A stretch of DNA of 64,000 nucleotides from positions 1-64,000 of the forward strand of contig DATIPS010000011.1 of the NCBI GenBank assembly GCA_035471805.1, written 5' to 3'. The first letter of the stretch is position 1. Each line of letters opens with the position of its first letter. The position numbers and the translations under genes are program-made. The notes under the pieces were generated by a model that had not been told where the DNA came from, did no database searches, and saw only the letters and a program-made list of their open reading frames with translations. This stretch comes from Acidimicrobiia bacterium. GTDB lineage: Bacteria; Actinomycetota; Acidimicrobiia; Spongiisociales; JAHEDJ01. Below, in pieces: positions 8,832-17,506 of the stretch.

Positions 8832-10085
8832 ATGACTGAGTTCCCCGTCGCTACCACACCATCGCCGGGAATCATGGCGGTCGACTGGGAGGAGCGCGTC
8901 GATTTCGGACGGCTGCGCGACTACCGACTGGCCAGGGTGCGGGAGCAGATAGAAGCCTTCGGCCTGGGCGCCCTCTTGCTGTTCGAAACCTCCAACATTC
9001 GCTACGCCACCGCCACGAACATCGGATACTGGGCTTTCAACAAAGGCGAGCGATGGGCTTTGGTAACCCGCAACGGCCGGCCCCGTATCTGGGACTTCGG
9101 CTCGGCGGCCAAGGCTCATCGACTCCAGCTCCCTTCCCTCTACGACGAAGAGAACTCCATCGGCGGGAATGCCGGGCTTCAAGGCGCCATCGGGCCGGCC
9201 ACAGGTCTCACCGCCCGTGTCGCCGAGGAGATCGCCGCGGCGCTGCGCGAGGAAGGGATCGTCAATGAACCCCTGGGCCTCGACATGGCCGAAGCCTCCG
9301 TCTTTCTGGCCCTTCAGGGCGCCGGGCTCGACGTGGTCGACGGCCAGCAGGCTATGGCGATGGCGCGAGAGATCAAGAGTCCCGACGAGATCATGCTCCT
9401 GACGCAGGCCTGTGCGATGGTGGACGGGGTCTATCAGGACATACTCGAGTTCCTCAAACCGGGAGTCCGCGAGAGCGACGTGGTCGCCCTCGCCCACGGC
9501 CGGCTGTTCGAGATGGGATCGGAGTTCGTGGAAGCGGTCAACTCGATCGCCGGCGAACGCTGCAGCCCCCATCCGCACGTCTTCTCGGACCGGCTCATTC
9601 GGCCGGGCGACCAGGCGTATTTCGACATCATTCATGTCTTCAACGGCTACCGGACCTGCTACTACCGGACGTTCGCCGTCGGGCGGGCATCACAAGCACA
9701 GCGGGACGCTTTCAAGCAGTCCCGCGAGTGGATGGATGCGGCGATCGAGCTGGTCAGGCCGGGTAACACGACAGACCAGATTGCCCGTGTGTGGCCCAAG
9801 GCGGAGGAGTTCGGGTTCGTCGATGAGATGGATGCCTTCGGACTCCAGTTCGGTCACGGGGTTGGAGTCGGTTTGCACGAGCGTCCCATCATCTCCCGGC
9901 TGAACTCGCTCGACGATCCCGTCGAGATCAAGGAGGGGATGGTGTTCGCTCTCGAGACCTACGCCCCGGCCGCCGACGGCCGTTCTGCGGCGCGGATCGA
10001 GGAAGAGATCGTGGTGACGGCTGACGGTCCCAAGGTCATCACGCTGTTTCCCTGCGAAGAACTGCCGATAGCCAATGAGTACTGA
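8832..10085 (+). CDS. M24-fold (creatinase/Xaa-Pro peptidase/DddP-like) protein with altered metal site
   Basis: A 417-residue two-domain pita-bread protein. The N-terminal creatinase-like domain (about residues 1-170) includes the NIRYATATN motif, and the M24 domain follows. His and Glu positions of the metal site are visible (FGHGVGVGLHERP, VFALETYAP, RIEEEIVV). The two aspartates expected in the D-x-D...D region are not: the segment reads FDIIHVFNGYRTCYYRTF, keeping only the first Asp. It may be a metal-poor lyase or hydrolase, as creatinase is, rather than a peptidase. The ATG at 8832 has GGAGAGG about 8 nt upstream. The next gene overlaps its end by 11 bp. DddP-type DMSP lyase is a distant alternative. 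Confidence 0.75.
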   Translation: MTEFPVATTPSPGIMAVDWEERVDFGRLRDYRLARVREQIEAFGLGALLLFETSNIRYATATNIGYWAFNKGERWALVTRNGRPRIWDFGSAAKAHRLQLPSLYDEENSIGGNAGLQGAIGPATGLTARVAEEIAAALREEGIVNEPLGLDMAEASVFLALQGAGLDVVDGQQAMAMAREIKSPDEIMLLTQACAMVDGVYQDILEFLKPGVRESDVVALAHGRLFEMGSEFVEAVNSIAGERCSPHPHVFSDRLIRPGDQAYFDIIHVFNGYRTCYYRTFAVGRASQAQRDAFKQSREWMDAAIELVRPGNTTDQIARVWPKAEEFGFVDEMDAFGLQFGHGVGVGLHERPIISRLNSLDDPVEIKEGMVFALETYAPAADGRSAARIEEEIVVTADGPKVITLFPCEELPIANEY

Positions 10086-11148
10086 GATCACGGAGCAGGG
10101 ACTCTACGACTACGGGAAGCGGGCGGCCCGATTGCCGGAGCCGCTCGACCGTTCCAACGCAGATCTGGATCTTCCGGTCGACGTCCGCCTCGAGATGTAC
10201 GAAATGCAGCAGTCGCTCCGGCAGTTCGAGAAACGTGCCTACGACCTCTTCATGGAGAACCTCGTCAAGGGCACGAGCCACCTCTCACTGGGGATGGAGG
10301 CTGTGGCTGCGGGTTTCGGTAGTGCGATGCACCCCGACGACTACACCTTCGCCACCTACCGGGGCCATGCGCACACGATCGCGCGCGGGGCGCCGCTCGG
10401 TCCGGTCATGGCCGAACTCCTCGGTCGTGAGAACGGCATTCTCAAGGGCAAGGGCGGCTCGATGCACCTCACCTCCGTGGAGCACGGAATGATGGGTTCC
10501 TATGCGATCATCGGCGCCCATCTGTGTATCGCCAACGGCGCCGCCTGGTCGGCGCAGATGCGTGGCACCGATCAGGTGGCGGTAGCCTTCTTCGGCGACG
10601 GTACGACCAACATCGGCGCATTTCATGAGGCACTCAACTTCGCAGTGATCTGGGATCTGCCGGTCGTCTTCGTCTGCGAGAACAACCTTTACATGGAGTA
10701 CACCCCGATCGATCTGGTCTCGGCCGTCCCGAATCCGGCGGCCGACCGTGCTGCCGCTTACGGTCTGGACCGCATCGTGGTGGACGGCAACGATGCAGAT
10801 GCCGTCTACAACGTGGCCACCTCGGTGTTCGAGCGGGCCCGGCGGGGAGACGGGCCGTCGTTGGTCGAGGCGGTCACCTACCGGCATGGAGGCCACAGTC
10901 GGGCCGACCCCGGCAAGTACCGGCCGGCCGAAGAGGTGGAGGCTTGGCTCGATCGGGATCCGATCCCCATGTACCACCAGCGTCTTCTCGATCTGGGTGT
11001 TTCTGAGGGCGAGCTCGGTGCTATCCAACAGTCGGTGGCCGAGCGCGTTGAGGAAGCCACCGAGTTCGCCAAACAGGGGGTGCCTCCCTCACCAGACCAG
11101 CTCTTCGTGGACGTGTGGTCGGACGGAGGTGCGTCATGGCGGAACTGA
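10075..11148 (+). CDS. Thiamine-diphosphate 2-oxoacid/acetoin dehydrogenase E1 alpha subunit
   Basis: A 357-residue E1 alpha of the pyruvate/branched-chain/acetoin dehydrogenase family. The ThDP-Mg motif begins GDGTTNIGAFHE and ends VCENN, about 29 residues apart. The substrate loop YRGHAHTIARG and the late YRHGGHSRADPGKYR segment are present. With the E1 beta encoded next it decarboxylates a 2-oxo acid or cleaves acetoin and passes the acyl unit to an E2 lipoyl protein. No E2 or E3 is encoded in the window. It overlaps the M24 gene by 11 bp and E1 beta by 13 bp. The sequence looks closest to acetoin-type E1, but that is not decisive. Confidence 0.88.
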   Translation: MSTEITEQGLYDYGKRAARLPEPLDRSNADLDLPVDVRLEMYEMQQSLRQFEKRAYDLFMENLVKGTSHLSLGMEAVAAGFGSAMHPDDYTFATYRGHAHTIARGAPLGPVMAELLGRENGILKGKGGSMHLTSVEHGMMGSYAIIGAHLCIANGAAWSAQMRGTDQVAVAFFGDGTTNIGAFHEALNFAVIWDLPVVFVCENNLYMEYTPIDLVSAVPNPAADRAAAYGLDRIVVDGNDADAVYNVATSVFERARRGDGPSLVEAVTYRHGGHSRADPGKYRPAEEVEAWLDRDPIPMYHQRLLDLGVSEGELGAIQQSVAERVEEATEFAKQGVPPSPDQLFVDVWSDGGASWRN

Positions 11149-12110
11149 GCTATCGCGACGCGATCTCGGCCGGAATAGCCCAGGAGATGCGTCGTGATCC
11201 GCGCCTGGTGATGCTCGGCGAAGACATCGCCGGAGCCGGCGGCGTGTTCAAGACCACCGTGGGGCTGCTCGACGAGTTCGGTCCGAAGCGGGTCCGTGAT
11301 ACCCCGATATCGGAGCAGGCGATTCTCGGGGCTGCAATGGGAGCCGCCATGACCGGGATTCCGGTCATCGCCGAGATCATGTTCTCCGACTTTCTCGCCG
11401 TGTGCTGGGATATCGTCGCCAACGAAATGGCGAAGAGCCGGTACATGACCGGCGGTCAGGTAACCGTTCCGGTCGTCATTCGGACGGCCAACGGTGCCGG
11501 GTCTCGATTCGGAGCCCAGCACAGTCAGAGCGTGGAGAACTGGTGCATGATGATTCCGGGGCTGAAGGTGGTTGCACCATCCAACCCTGCGGATGTCGTC
11601 GGTTTGATGGCTGCAGCGGTGCGCGACCCTGATCCCGTGGTGTTCTTCGAGCACAAGTCGCTCTTCGCCACCAAGGGAGAGGTTCCGAACGGCGAGATCA
11701 TCGATGAGCTCGGCAAGGCGACCATCGTGCGCCCCGGATCTGACTGCACGATCGCGGCGCTGGCTCTGATGGTCCCGCGGGCGCTCCAGGCAGCAGAACG
11801 ACTGGCCGAAGAGGGGATTTCTGCCGAGGTGATCGACGTGCGCTCGCTCGTCCCTCTCGACACCCAGACGATTCTCGGCTCGGTCGCCAGAACGGGACAC
11901 CTCTTCACAGTCGAGGAGAATCCGCGTTTGTGTGGCTGGGGTGCGGAAATCGCCTCGATTGTGGCCGAGGAGTCCTTCTGGGATCTCGACGGACCGGTTG
12001 TACGGATCACGACTCCGCACATACCGCTGCCGTCGGCCGACATTCTCGAGGATCTGGCTCTGCCGTCCGTGGATCGGATCTACGAGACGGTCAGAGCGAA
12101 CCTGGATTGA
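11136..12110 (+). CDS. 2-oxoacid/acetoin dehydrogenase E1 beta subunit
   Basis: A 324-residue E1 beta with the family opening MAELSYRDAISAGI, the VMLGEDIAGAGG motif, RVRDTPISEQAILGAAMG, and the C-terminal EVIDVRSLVPLD transketolase-like domain. It completes the ThDP site with E1 alpha. I chose the ATG at 11136 because GGAGGT lies 5 nt upstream; the longer frame from 11115 starts inside E1 alpha. It overlaps E1 alpha by 13 bp, so the two are coupled. No lipoyl E2 follows; the next gene is on the opposite strand, so the pair must borrow an E2/E3 encoded elsewhere or act alone. Confidence 0.9.
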   Translation: MAELSYRDAISAGIAQEMRRDPRLVMLGEDIAGAGGVFKTTVGLLDEFGPKRVRDTPISEQAILGAAMGAAMTGIPVIAEIMFSDFLAVCWDIVANEMAKSRYMTGGQVTVPVVIRTANGAGSRFGAQHSQSVENWCMMIPGLKVVAPSNPADVVGLMAAAVRDPDPVVFFEHKSLFATKGEVPNGEIIDELGKATIVRPGSDCTIAALALMVPRALQAAERLAEEGISAEVIDVRSLVPLDTQTILGSVARTGHLFTVEENPRLCGWGAEIASIVAEESFWDLDGPVVRITTPHIPLPSADILEDLALPSVDRIYETVRANLD

Positions 12111-12129
12111 CCGGCTCGAGAGCGGATAG

Positions 12130-12639
12130 TCAGGCCGTATCCGGCTCGTCTCGCTGTGGCTGGTGTACCCACAGCATCTCGAGCTTGACGCCTGCATCGG
12201 AGATCAGGTTGTAGACCGGGCACCGGGCCTCGGTCTCCGTTATGACGGCACGGAGTCGCTCTTCGCTCTCGGTCGTGTACACGGTCGCTTGCACGCGGAT
12301 GGTCTGGAAGTGCTGTTTCACTCCCCGCACCCCGAGCCGGCCTCGAATGTCGATGGTGAACTCTGCCTCGAAGTCGATTCCGTCGTATGCGAAATCCATT
12401 TCTGCGGCCGTGCGATTGAAGGTGACCGACTCGCAGCCGCACAGCGCCCCGAGTACCGCCTGAAGGGGAGATGGCCCTTCCCCGGTTCCGCCGTGGGCGA
12501 TGGGTTCATCCGTGACCATCAGCCCGAACTCCCCCGTATCGATGACGGTCATCATCGTTCCGTCGTTGCGGGCGGAGAGCTTCTTGCGGCGCACCAGCGG
12601 CTTCGCCAGTTGTTCCGCGGAGATCAGTTCCGAGGCCAT
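12130..12639 (-). CDS. OsmC-family peroxidase-like protein
   Basis: A 169-residue OsmC-type protein. The two catalytic cysteines are visible: one in ALCGCESVTFNR (about residue 73, helix start) and one in TEARCPVYNLIS (about residue 145). Members reduce organic hydroperoxides with dithiol cofactors in the cytoplasm. I prefer the ATG at 12639 because GGGAG lies 5 nt upstream; the in-frame ATG at 12651 lacks this. The gene is divergent from a cupin gene, and the shared spacer holds the palindrome CAAACGTTTG, so both are probably controlled by the LacI-type regulator. Confidence 0.85.
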   Translation of the reverse strand: MASELISAEQLAKPLVRRKKLSARNDGTMMTVIDTGEFGLMVTDEPIAHGGTGEGPSPLQAVLGALCGCESVTFNRTAAEMDFAYDGIDFEAEFTIDIRGRLGVRGVKQHFQTIRVQATVYTTESEERLRAVITETEARCPVYNLISDAGVKLEMLWVHQPQRDEPDTA

Positions 12640-12652
12640 TGCTGCTCCCATA

Positions 12653-12662
12653 CAAACGTTTG
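12653..12662. promoter_or_regulatory. LacI-family operator, symmetric variant CAAACGTTTG
   Basis: A perfectly palindromic version of the shared operator core, flanked as TACAAACGTTTGCA. It lies between the divergent OsmC (minus) and cupin (plus) genes, 14 bp before the OsmC start, so it could control both. Confidence 0.7.
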
Positions 12663-12716
12663 CAGGTGGAAGGCAAGGCTAGTACCTTCCGTTCATCGAC
12701 GTAGGGAGCCTTCTCA

Positions 12717-13091
12717 GTGGCACGGGTCGTGTCTTTCGCAAACCTGCCCAGACTGCATTCCACCAGGGATACCCGTGACAGAATCGATCTCGTCACCGAA
12801 GAGACGTTCGGCACCAGGGAACTCCAGGCCGATCGGATCACATACCACCCGGGCGATACGGCGGCCGCCCACTACCACCGGGACTGCAAGCACTTCTTCT
12901 TCGTGCTTTCCGGCCGTGGAGTCCTCCATGCGAATGACGAAGCCCTCGAGCTGGGCCCGGGCGATGTGGCGCTCATCTACGAGAACGAGATCCACTGGTT
13001 CGAGAACCCGGGCGACGAGGAGTTCACCTTCATCGAATTGTGGGTTCCCGCCCCCTCGGAGACCGTCTGGATCAAAGATGACGACATATGA
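12717..13091 (+). CDS. Small single-domain cupin
   Basis: A 124-residue beta-barrel protein. Cupin motif 1 is visible as HYHRDCKHFFFVLSGRG (about residues 44-60), with His and Glu-like positions partly replaced. Motif 2 is around GPGDVALIYENEIHWFENPG (about residues 80-100). The first motif keeps two of the His ligands, so metal binding is likely. Such proteins are isomerases, dioxygenases or ligand sensors. The GTG start at 12717 has AGGGAG 8 nt upstream. It is divergent from OsmC with a shared LacI-type operator. Substrate unknown. Confidence 0.75.
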   Translation: MARVVSFANLPRLHSTRDTRDRIDLVTEETFGTRELQADRITYHPGDTAAAHYHRDCKHFFFVLSGRGVLHANDEALELGPGDVALIYENEIHWFENPGDEEFTFIELWVPAPSETVWIKDDDI

Positions 13092-13450
13092 ACCTGGGCT
13101 CCGTCGACGTGAGTTCACGTCGCAGACCCGTCTACGACCGGTGGAAAGAGAACCTCTGAAGAAGCCGGGGGTCGCCTCGGTGATGGAAGCGGTTTCGCCC
13201 GGTGCTCGGTCTGAGGATCACCGGTACGGGCCTCCCGCTCATCGCAATCCCGGAGTCTCGCGTAAGCTGTCCCGCAAAGCGTTCGACTACGTTCCGCTGC
13301 CGCTGCTGATAGCCGTCGGGAGCTGCCGACGCTCGGAGGTGTCAACGGTCGAACGTTTCGTCTCTGCCCCGCCGGACGGTGTTGAGCGCGATGCGGGATG
13401 AACGTTCGCTGAGCGACGTCGCCGATCATTCGGACCAGGAGAAGAACACG
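13092..13450 (+). other. 359-bp gap upstream of aldehyde dehydrogenase
   Basis: No convincing coding frame was found. A degenerate operator-like sequence, GAACGTTTCG at 13351-13360, keeps the central AACGTT but not the outer CA/TG, so it is not called. In-frame alternative starts for the downstream gene at 13379 and 13391 lie at its 3' end. No terminator hairpin with a T-run was found after the cupin gene. Confidence 0.5.
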
Positions 13451-14908
13451 ATGCCCAAACACCCCTTCAGGGACTACGACGAGTGGAAGCTGTTCATCGG
13501 CGGGAACTTCGTCCCTGGGAAGGCGCCTTCGATCGAGGTTGTCAACCCGGCCACGGGTGAGGTTCTGGGCGAGGCTCCTGCGGCGAGCAAGGAAGACGTG
13601 GCGGACGCGGTGGCTGCCGCAAAAGAGGCGTACCGCTCCTGGCGCTGGACGCCGCCCGAGCAGCGGGGTGAGATGCTCTATCAGATCGCGGAGAGCATCC
13701 AGGTACACCGCGAAGAGTTGATCGACCTCGAAACCTGGGAGAACGGCAAGCCCCGGTCCCAAGCGGCCAAGGACGTGATCAATGCGGAGCGGACGTTTCG
13801 CTTCTACGCCGGGACGGCCGACAAGTTCTACGGTCAGGCAGTCCTCGACACTCGGGATGAGGTTCGCAAGCTCGTATTCGAGCCGTTCGGCGTCGTTGCC
13901 GCGGTGATCCCCTGGAACTGGCCGCCGATGCACATCGCGGATTTCTGCGCGGTGGCATTGGCAACCGGCAACACCATGGTCATGAAGCCCGCACCGGAAA
14001 CGCCTCTCTCAGCGCTGCGTATTGCACAGCTGGCGGCTGAGATCCTGCCGCCCGGTGTGTTCAACGTGGTCACCGGCGGAGTTGATCCCGGAGTCGAGCT
14101 GGTTCGTCATCCAGATGTGGACTTCATAACCTTCACAGGTAGCAGCATGACCGGCAGCAAGATTCTGGCCGTGGCGGCGGAACGGATAACGCCGACCATG
14201 ATGGAACTGGGGGGCAAGAACGCATCCCTCATCTTCTCCGACAGCAACTTCGGCAAGGCCGTCACGGGAATGCGCCGAAGCGCCTTCTTCAACAGCGGGC
14301 AGGCATGTTCGGGAACCGAGCGAATCCTGGTGCAGGAAGCGGTCTATGAGCGATTCCTGGACGAGTTCAGCGCCGAAGTCGAGAAGATAGTGGTCGGCGA
14401 GGGTTTCGACGAAACCTCAGAGGTGGGACCGATGATCAGCCGGCGCCAGCAGGAACGAATCGGCCGCGACATCCAACGAGCCGTCGACGACGGGGCGACA
14501 ATCGTCGCCCAGGCGGCCCTTCCCACAGACGAGCGGTTCGCCGGGGGGAACTGGATAGCGCCGACAGTCTTGACGGGGATGTCACCGGAGGCCGACATCA
14601 TGCAAGAGGAGGTTTTCGGGCCGGTGGTCTGTGTCGTCCCCTTCGTGGACGAGGACGAGGCCATCGAGATCGCCAACGGCGTGGACTACGGACTGACCAG
14701 CGGGGTGTGGACGCAGGATCTGGGTCGCGCCCATCGCGTGGCCGCCCGTCTCGAAGCAGGCCTGGTAGCTGTGAACACGGTCAACGGCGGCCAGCTCGGC
14801 CTGCCATTCGGTGGCTACAAGCAAAGCGGTGTCGGTCGGAAGAAGGACTTCACTGAAGCAATGCGGAGCTTCAGCCGCGTGAAAGCACTACATATCAGAC
14901 TGGATTAG
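13451..14908 (+). CDS. NAD(P)-dependent aldehyde dehydrogenase
   Basis: A 485-residue ALDH-superfamily enzyme. NAD-binding motifs include PWNWPPMHI and ITFTGSSMTG. The general base Glu is in MELGGKNASL, and the nucleophile Cys is in FNSGQACSGTERI (about residue 287). The C-terminal EEVFGPVVCVVPF signature is intact. It oxidises an aldehyde to its acid in the cytoplasm. The ATG at 13451 was chosen because AGGAGAA lies 7 nt upstream; the longer frame from 13379 adds 24 low-complexity residues. The gene is transcribed alone, towards the convergent acyl-CoA dehydrogenase gene. The specific aldehyde is unknown. Confidence 0.92.
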   Translation: MPKHPFRDYDEWKLFIGGNFVPGKAPSIEVVNPATGEVLGEAPAASKEDVADAVAAAKEAYRSWRWTPPEQRGEMLYQIAESIQVHREELIDLETWENGKPRSQAAKDVINAERTFRFYAGTADKFYGQAVLDTRDEVRKLVFEPFGVVAAVIPWNWPPMHIADFCAVALATGNTMVMKPAPETPLSALRIAQLAAEILPPGVFNVVTGGVDPGVELVRHPDVDFITFTGSSMTGSKILAVAAERITPTMMELGGKNASLIFSDSNFGKAVTGMRRSAFFNSGQACSGTERILVQEAVYERFLDEFSAEVEKIVVGEGFDETSEVGPMISRRQQERIGRDIQRAVDDGATIVAQAALPTDERFAGGNWIAPTVLTGMSPEADIMQEEVFGPVVCVVPFVDEDEAIEIANGVDYGLTSGVWTQDLGRAHRVAARLEAGLVAVNTVNGGQLGLPFGGYKQSGVGRKKDFTEAMRSFSRVKALHIRLD

Positions 14909-14937
14909 CCGTCCTGCGATCCCGGGCCGTCCCGGTC

Positions 14938-16182
14938 TCATTCAGGGCCTGCATAGGCCCCTGCCGTCTCAGGAAACATCATCTTGATGATCTTGAAGGC
15001 TGAGACATCGACGGTGGCGTCCATGTGCAGGAAAACCGCCGCATCACGGAAGTATTTCTCGATTCCGAGTTCGATCATCGCGCCGTGACCTCCGTGGATC
15101 TCGAGCGCCTGTTTGCAGACTTCGAACACCTCTTCCGAGGCAAACACCTTCACTTCATTGCAGAGTCGGTCGGCGTCCGCGGTACCCAGGTCGACCGCCC
15201 GCGCCGCATGCCGGAGCAAGGCTTTGACGGCGTCGAGCTTGATCGCCATCTGGGCGAGCCGGACGGCAACTGCCTGATGCTTGATGAGGATCTTCCCTCC
15301 CTGGACGTGCTGCTGGACGAAGGCAGCGGTGTCCTCGAAGGCGGCAACGCCTGTGCCGAGGTTCTTGGCAGCTTGCAGGATCTTGCCCGGTCGGAAATAC
15401 ACGCCGGCCTTGCCGAGAGCGTCGTCGCGGACCAGCAGGTGATCCTCCGGCACCCGGCAATCCTCGAAAACGATCTCGCCGTTGTTCATGTAACGGCCGC
15501 CGATCGTCTCGTTGCAGCGGGTCACGGTCAACCCCGGGGTGTCGCGCGGCACTAGAAAGCTGCTGGTCCCTTGCTGCATGCCGACGGCCGGATTCGTGTT
15601 TGCGTACACGACGTACAGCGATGCGTCGTACCCATTGCTGATGTAGTGCTTGCGGCCGTTGATGGTCCAGAACCCGTCTTCGAGCGTCGCCCGCGTGTCC
15701 ATGTTGGCTTCCGGCACGTTGTACGGCAGCCAGCGGTCGGATGCGCCCTTGGGTTCCGTCAGGCAGTGAGCCATGAGAAAAGCGGGATCGTCCATGTAGC
15801 GCGGGAACCACTCGTCCTGGAGGTGTTCGGGAGCCACGTTCCGCAACAGAACCGAAACCTTCCAGTTCTGAGCCAGCTTGTCGGCGAGCCCGGCATCTCC
15901 TCGCCCGATTTCCGTGGCGATGAGCGCGAATGTCTGCGCTTCGGTCCCGGGTTCGAGATCCACACCCCCGTACTTCGACGGAACGCCGAGGGAGCGGAGC
16001 CCGGCCGCGTCGGCCTCTTCGAGGATCTCCTTCGGGAGTCGCGCCTCCGGCTCGAAGAGCCATTCGCGCTCCCGGTTGGCACGGATGAACGGAATCACTA
16101 TCCGGTCGACGTACTCGCGACTCGTCTGCTGCATGAGTCGCTGTTCCATGGAGAGATCCAACGTTTCCAACGCCATGCTCAT
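14938..16182 (-). CDS. Acyl-CoA dehydrogenase-family flavoprotein, atypical base position
   Basis: A 414-residue ACAD. The N-terminal helical domain, middle beta domain (FLMAHCLTEPKGASD; WTINGRKHYISNGYDAS) and C-terminal helical domain (ALEIHGGHGAMIELGIEKYFRDA) are all recognisable. At the site of the usual catalytic Glu motif (YEGT) it reads HMDATVD, so the expected Glu appears to be Asp. It should use FAD to desaturate an acyl-CoA. The ATG at 16182 has GGAGG 8 nt upstream. The gene is divergent from the LacI regulator, and the 230-bp spacer carries an exact operator. The substrate is unknown. Confidence 0.85.
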   Translation of the reverse strand: MSMALETLDLSMEQRLMQQTSREYVDRIVIPFIRANREREWLFEPEARLPKEILEEADAAGLRSLGVPSKYGGVDLEPGTEAQTFALIATEIGRGDAGLADKLAQNWKVSVLLRNVAPEHLQDEWFPRYMDDPAFLMAHCLTEPKGASDRWLPYNVPEANMDTRATLEDGFWTINGRKHYISNGYDASLYVVYANTNPAVGMQQGTSSFLVPRDTPGLTVTRCNETIGGRYMNNGEIVFEDCRVPEDHLLVRDDALGKAGVYFRPGKILQAAKNLGTGVAAFEDTAAFVQQHVQGGKILIKHQAVAVRLAQMAIKLDAVKALLRHAARAVDLGTADADRLCNEVKVFASEEVFEVCKQALEIHGGHGAMIELGIEKYFRDAAVFLHMDATVDVSAFKIIKMMFPETAGAYAGPE

Positions 16183-16318
16183 GTTCAACACCTCCAGAGT
16201 GGTGGTCGTCCGCTGTCCGATGTGCCCCAGTTGATCCGGCGGTCGCAGTCATCCAACGCTGCCCGGGTGTGATCCGCGCCCTTCCCGGGGTTTGGGGCCG
16301 AGCTCGCCGGATCTTCAA

Positions 16319-16328
16319 CAATCGTTTG
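16319..16328. promoter_or_regulatory. LacI-family operator CAATCGTTTG
   Basis: Exact operator core in the spacer between the divergent acyl-CoA dehydrogenase and lacI-type genes, 137 bp from the first and 84 bp from the second. It could regulate either or both. Confidence 0.78.
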
Positions 16329-16409
16329 GCACAAAGGTAGCCGGGAAGGGGGGAGGTGTGGAGTCGAGAGGCAGTCAAATCTTGTCTGTTTCAGGGGGCG
16401 CAACGGCTA

Positions 16410-16421
16410 CAATGGTTTGCA
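16410..16421. promoter_or_regulatory. One-mismatch operator overlapping the regulator's start
   Basis: CAATGGTTTGCA differs from the shared CAATCGTTTGCA at one central base and overlaps the two candidate start codons (ATG at 16412 and 16421) of the LacI-family gene. This placement suggests autoregulation, although the central CG typical of LacI sites is lost and binding may be weak. Confidence 0.5.
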
Positions 16422-17449
16422 TGGGTGGTGTTCGCACTGTGACGTTGCGCGATGTGGCGGATAAGGCCGGGGTTCATCCTTCCACCGCTTCGCGTGCTCT
16501 CAATGCGCAGTCCCGGACACTGGTCAATGATCGGACGGTCGTCCGGGTGCTGGAAGCAGCACGTGTGCTGGGATATCGGCCCAACACCCTCGCACGAGGC
16601 CTCAAGACCAACCAGACCTTCACAGTCGGTATGCTCCTGCCCGATCTGACCAACCCCTTGTTCCCTCCGATAGTCAGGGGCGTGGAGGACACGCTCGGCG
16701 CAGCCGACTACACCGTCGTTCTGGGAAACACCGACAACGACATAGACAAGGAAGCCACGATCCTCAGTGCGATGCTCAACAGGCGGGTAGACGCGCTGAT
16801 CGTGGCGAGTGCCCGCCGGTCGGCCTCGCACCTTGCCGAGTTGGGAGAGAGCGGTTTGCCGGTGGTGCTCGTCAACCGCTCGAGCGACAACGCCCGGTTG
16901 CCGTCCGTGTCGGGTGATGATCACGCCGGGATCGGATTGGCGGTCCGGCATCTGGCTTCGCGCGGCCATCGGAAGATCGCCCACGTGGGCGGCCCTCAGG
17001 ACCTCTCAACCGGGCTGGCGCGCTACCAGAGTTTCATCAGCTGGATGCAGAGCGAAGGTCTGGAAGCGGATCCCCGTTTGATTGTGTTCTCCGAATGGTT
17101 TCACGAAGCCCCCGGGGCGGTCGCTACCACCGAACTGATCGAACGAGGGGTTGATTTCACGGCGATTGTGGCCGCCAACGACCTGATAGCGATTGGTTGC
17201 TACAACGTTCTGAGAGAGCGGGGCATGCGGGTACCCGACGATGTCTCTGTGATCGGATACAACGACATGCCCTTCTCAGACAAGCTGAACCCGCCGCTCA
17301 CCACCATCCATATTCCGCATTACATGATCGGCGTGCGGGCTGCCGAACTGGCACTGGAGCTGATGGCCCATCGCGATGTCGGAGGCCAGTCCGTGCGGCT
17401 CACGCCCGCTCTCGTTGAGCGGGCCTCGACGTCCAGGATTTCGACGTAG
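16412..17449 (+). CDS. LacI-family transcriptional regulator
   Basis: A 345-residue LacI-type regulator. The N-terminal helix-turn-helix TLRDVADKAGVHPSTASRAL is at about residues 9-28. The hinge-helix segment (NTLARGLKTNQT) and a periplasmic-binding-like effector domain (GMLLPDLTNPLFPP to the end) follow. It should bind palindromic operators with a central CG as a dimer and respond to a sugar or hydroxy-acid ligand. Nine exact CAATCGTTTG/CAAACGATTG sites in the window match this type, and no other LacI gene is present, so it is the best candidate for that regulon. The ATG at 16412 is used; the ATG at 16421 is also possible. Confidence 0.92.
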   Translation: MVCMGGVRTVTLRDVADKAGVHPSTASRALNAQSRTLVNDRTVVRVLEAARVLGYRPNTLARGLKTNQTFTVGMLLPDLTNPLFPPIVRGVEDTLGAADYTVVLGNTDNDIDKEATILSAMLNRRVDALIVASARRSASHLAELGESGLPVVLVNRSSDNARLPSVSGDDHAGIGLAVRHLASRGHRKIAHVGGPQDLSTGLARYQSFISWMQSEGLEADPRLIVFSEWFHEAPGAVATTELIERGVDFTAIVAANDLIAIGCYNVLRERGMRVPDDVSVIGYNDMPFSDKLNPPLTTIHIPHYMIGVRAAELALELMAHRDVGGQSVRLTPALVERASTSRIST

Positions 17450-17506
17450 CCCGATTCCCCAAGACCCTGTTGTAGGCTCCGGCCGACCGTAGAGAGGGAT
17501 CGTGTC

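Noticed and set aside
8832-10085. DddP DMSP lyase assignment for the M24-fold protein
   Set aside because: Only the NIRYAT motif and general fold are shared; the DddP metal aspartates are not present.
13351-13360. GAACGTTTCG, similar to the LacI operator, upstream of the aldehyde dehydrogenase
   Set aside because: It lacks the outer CA/TG and matches only the central six bases, so it was not called as an operator.
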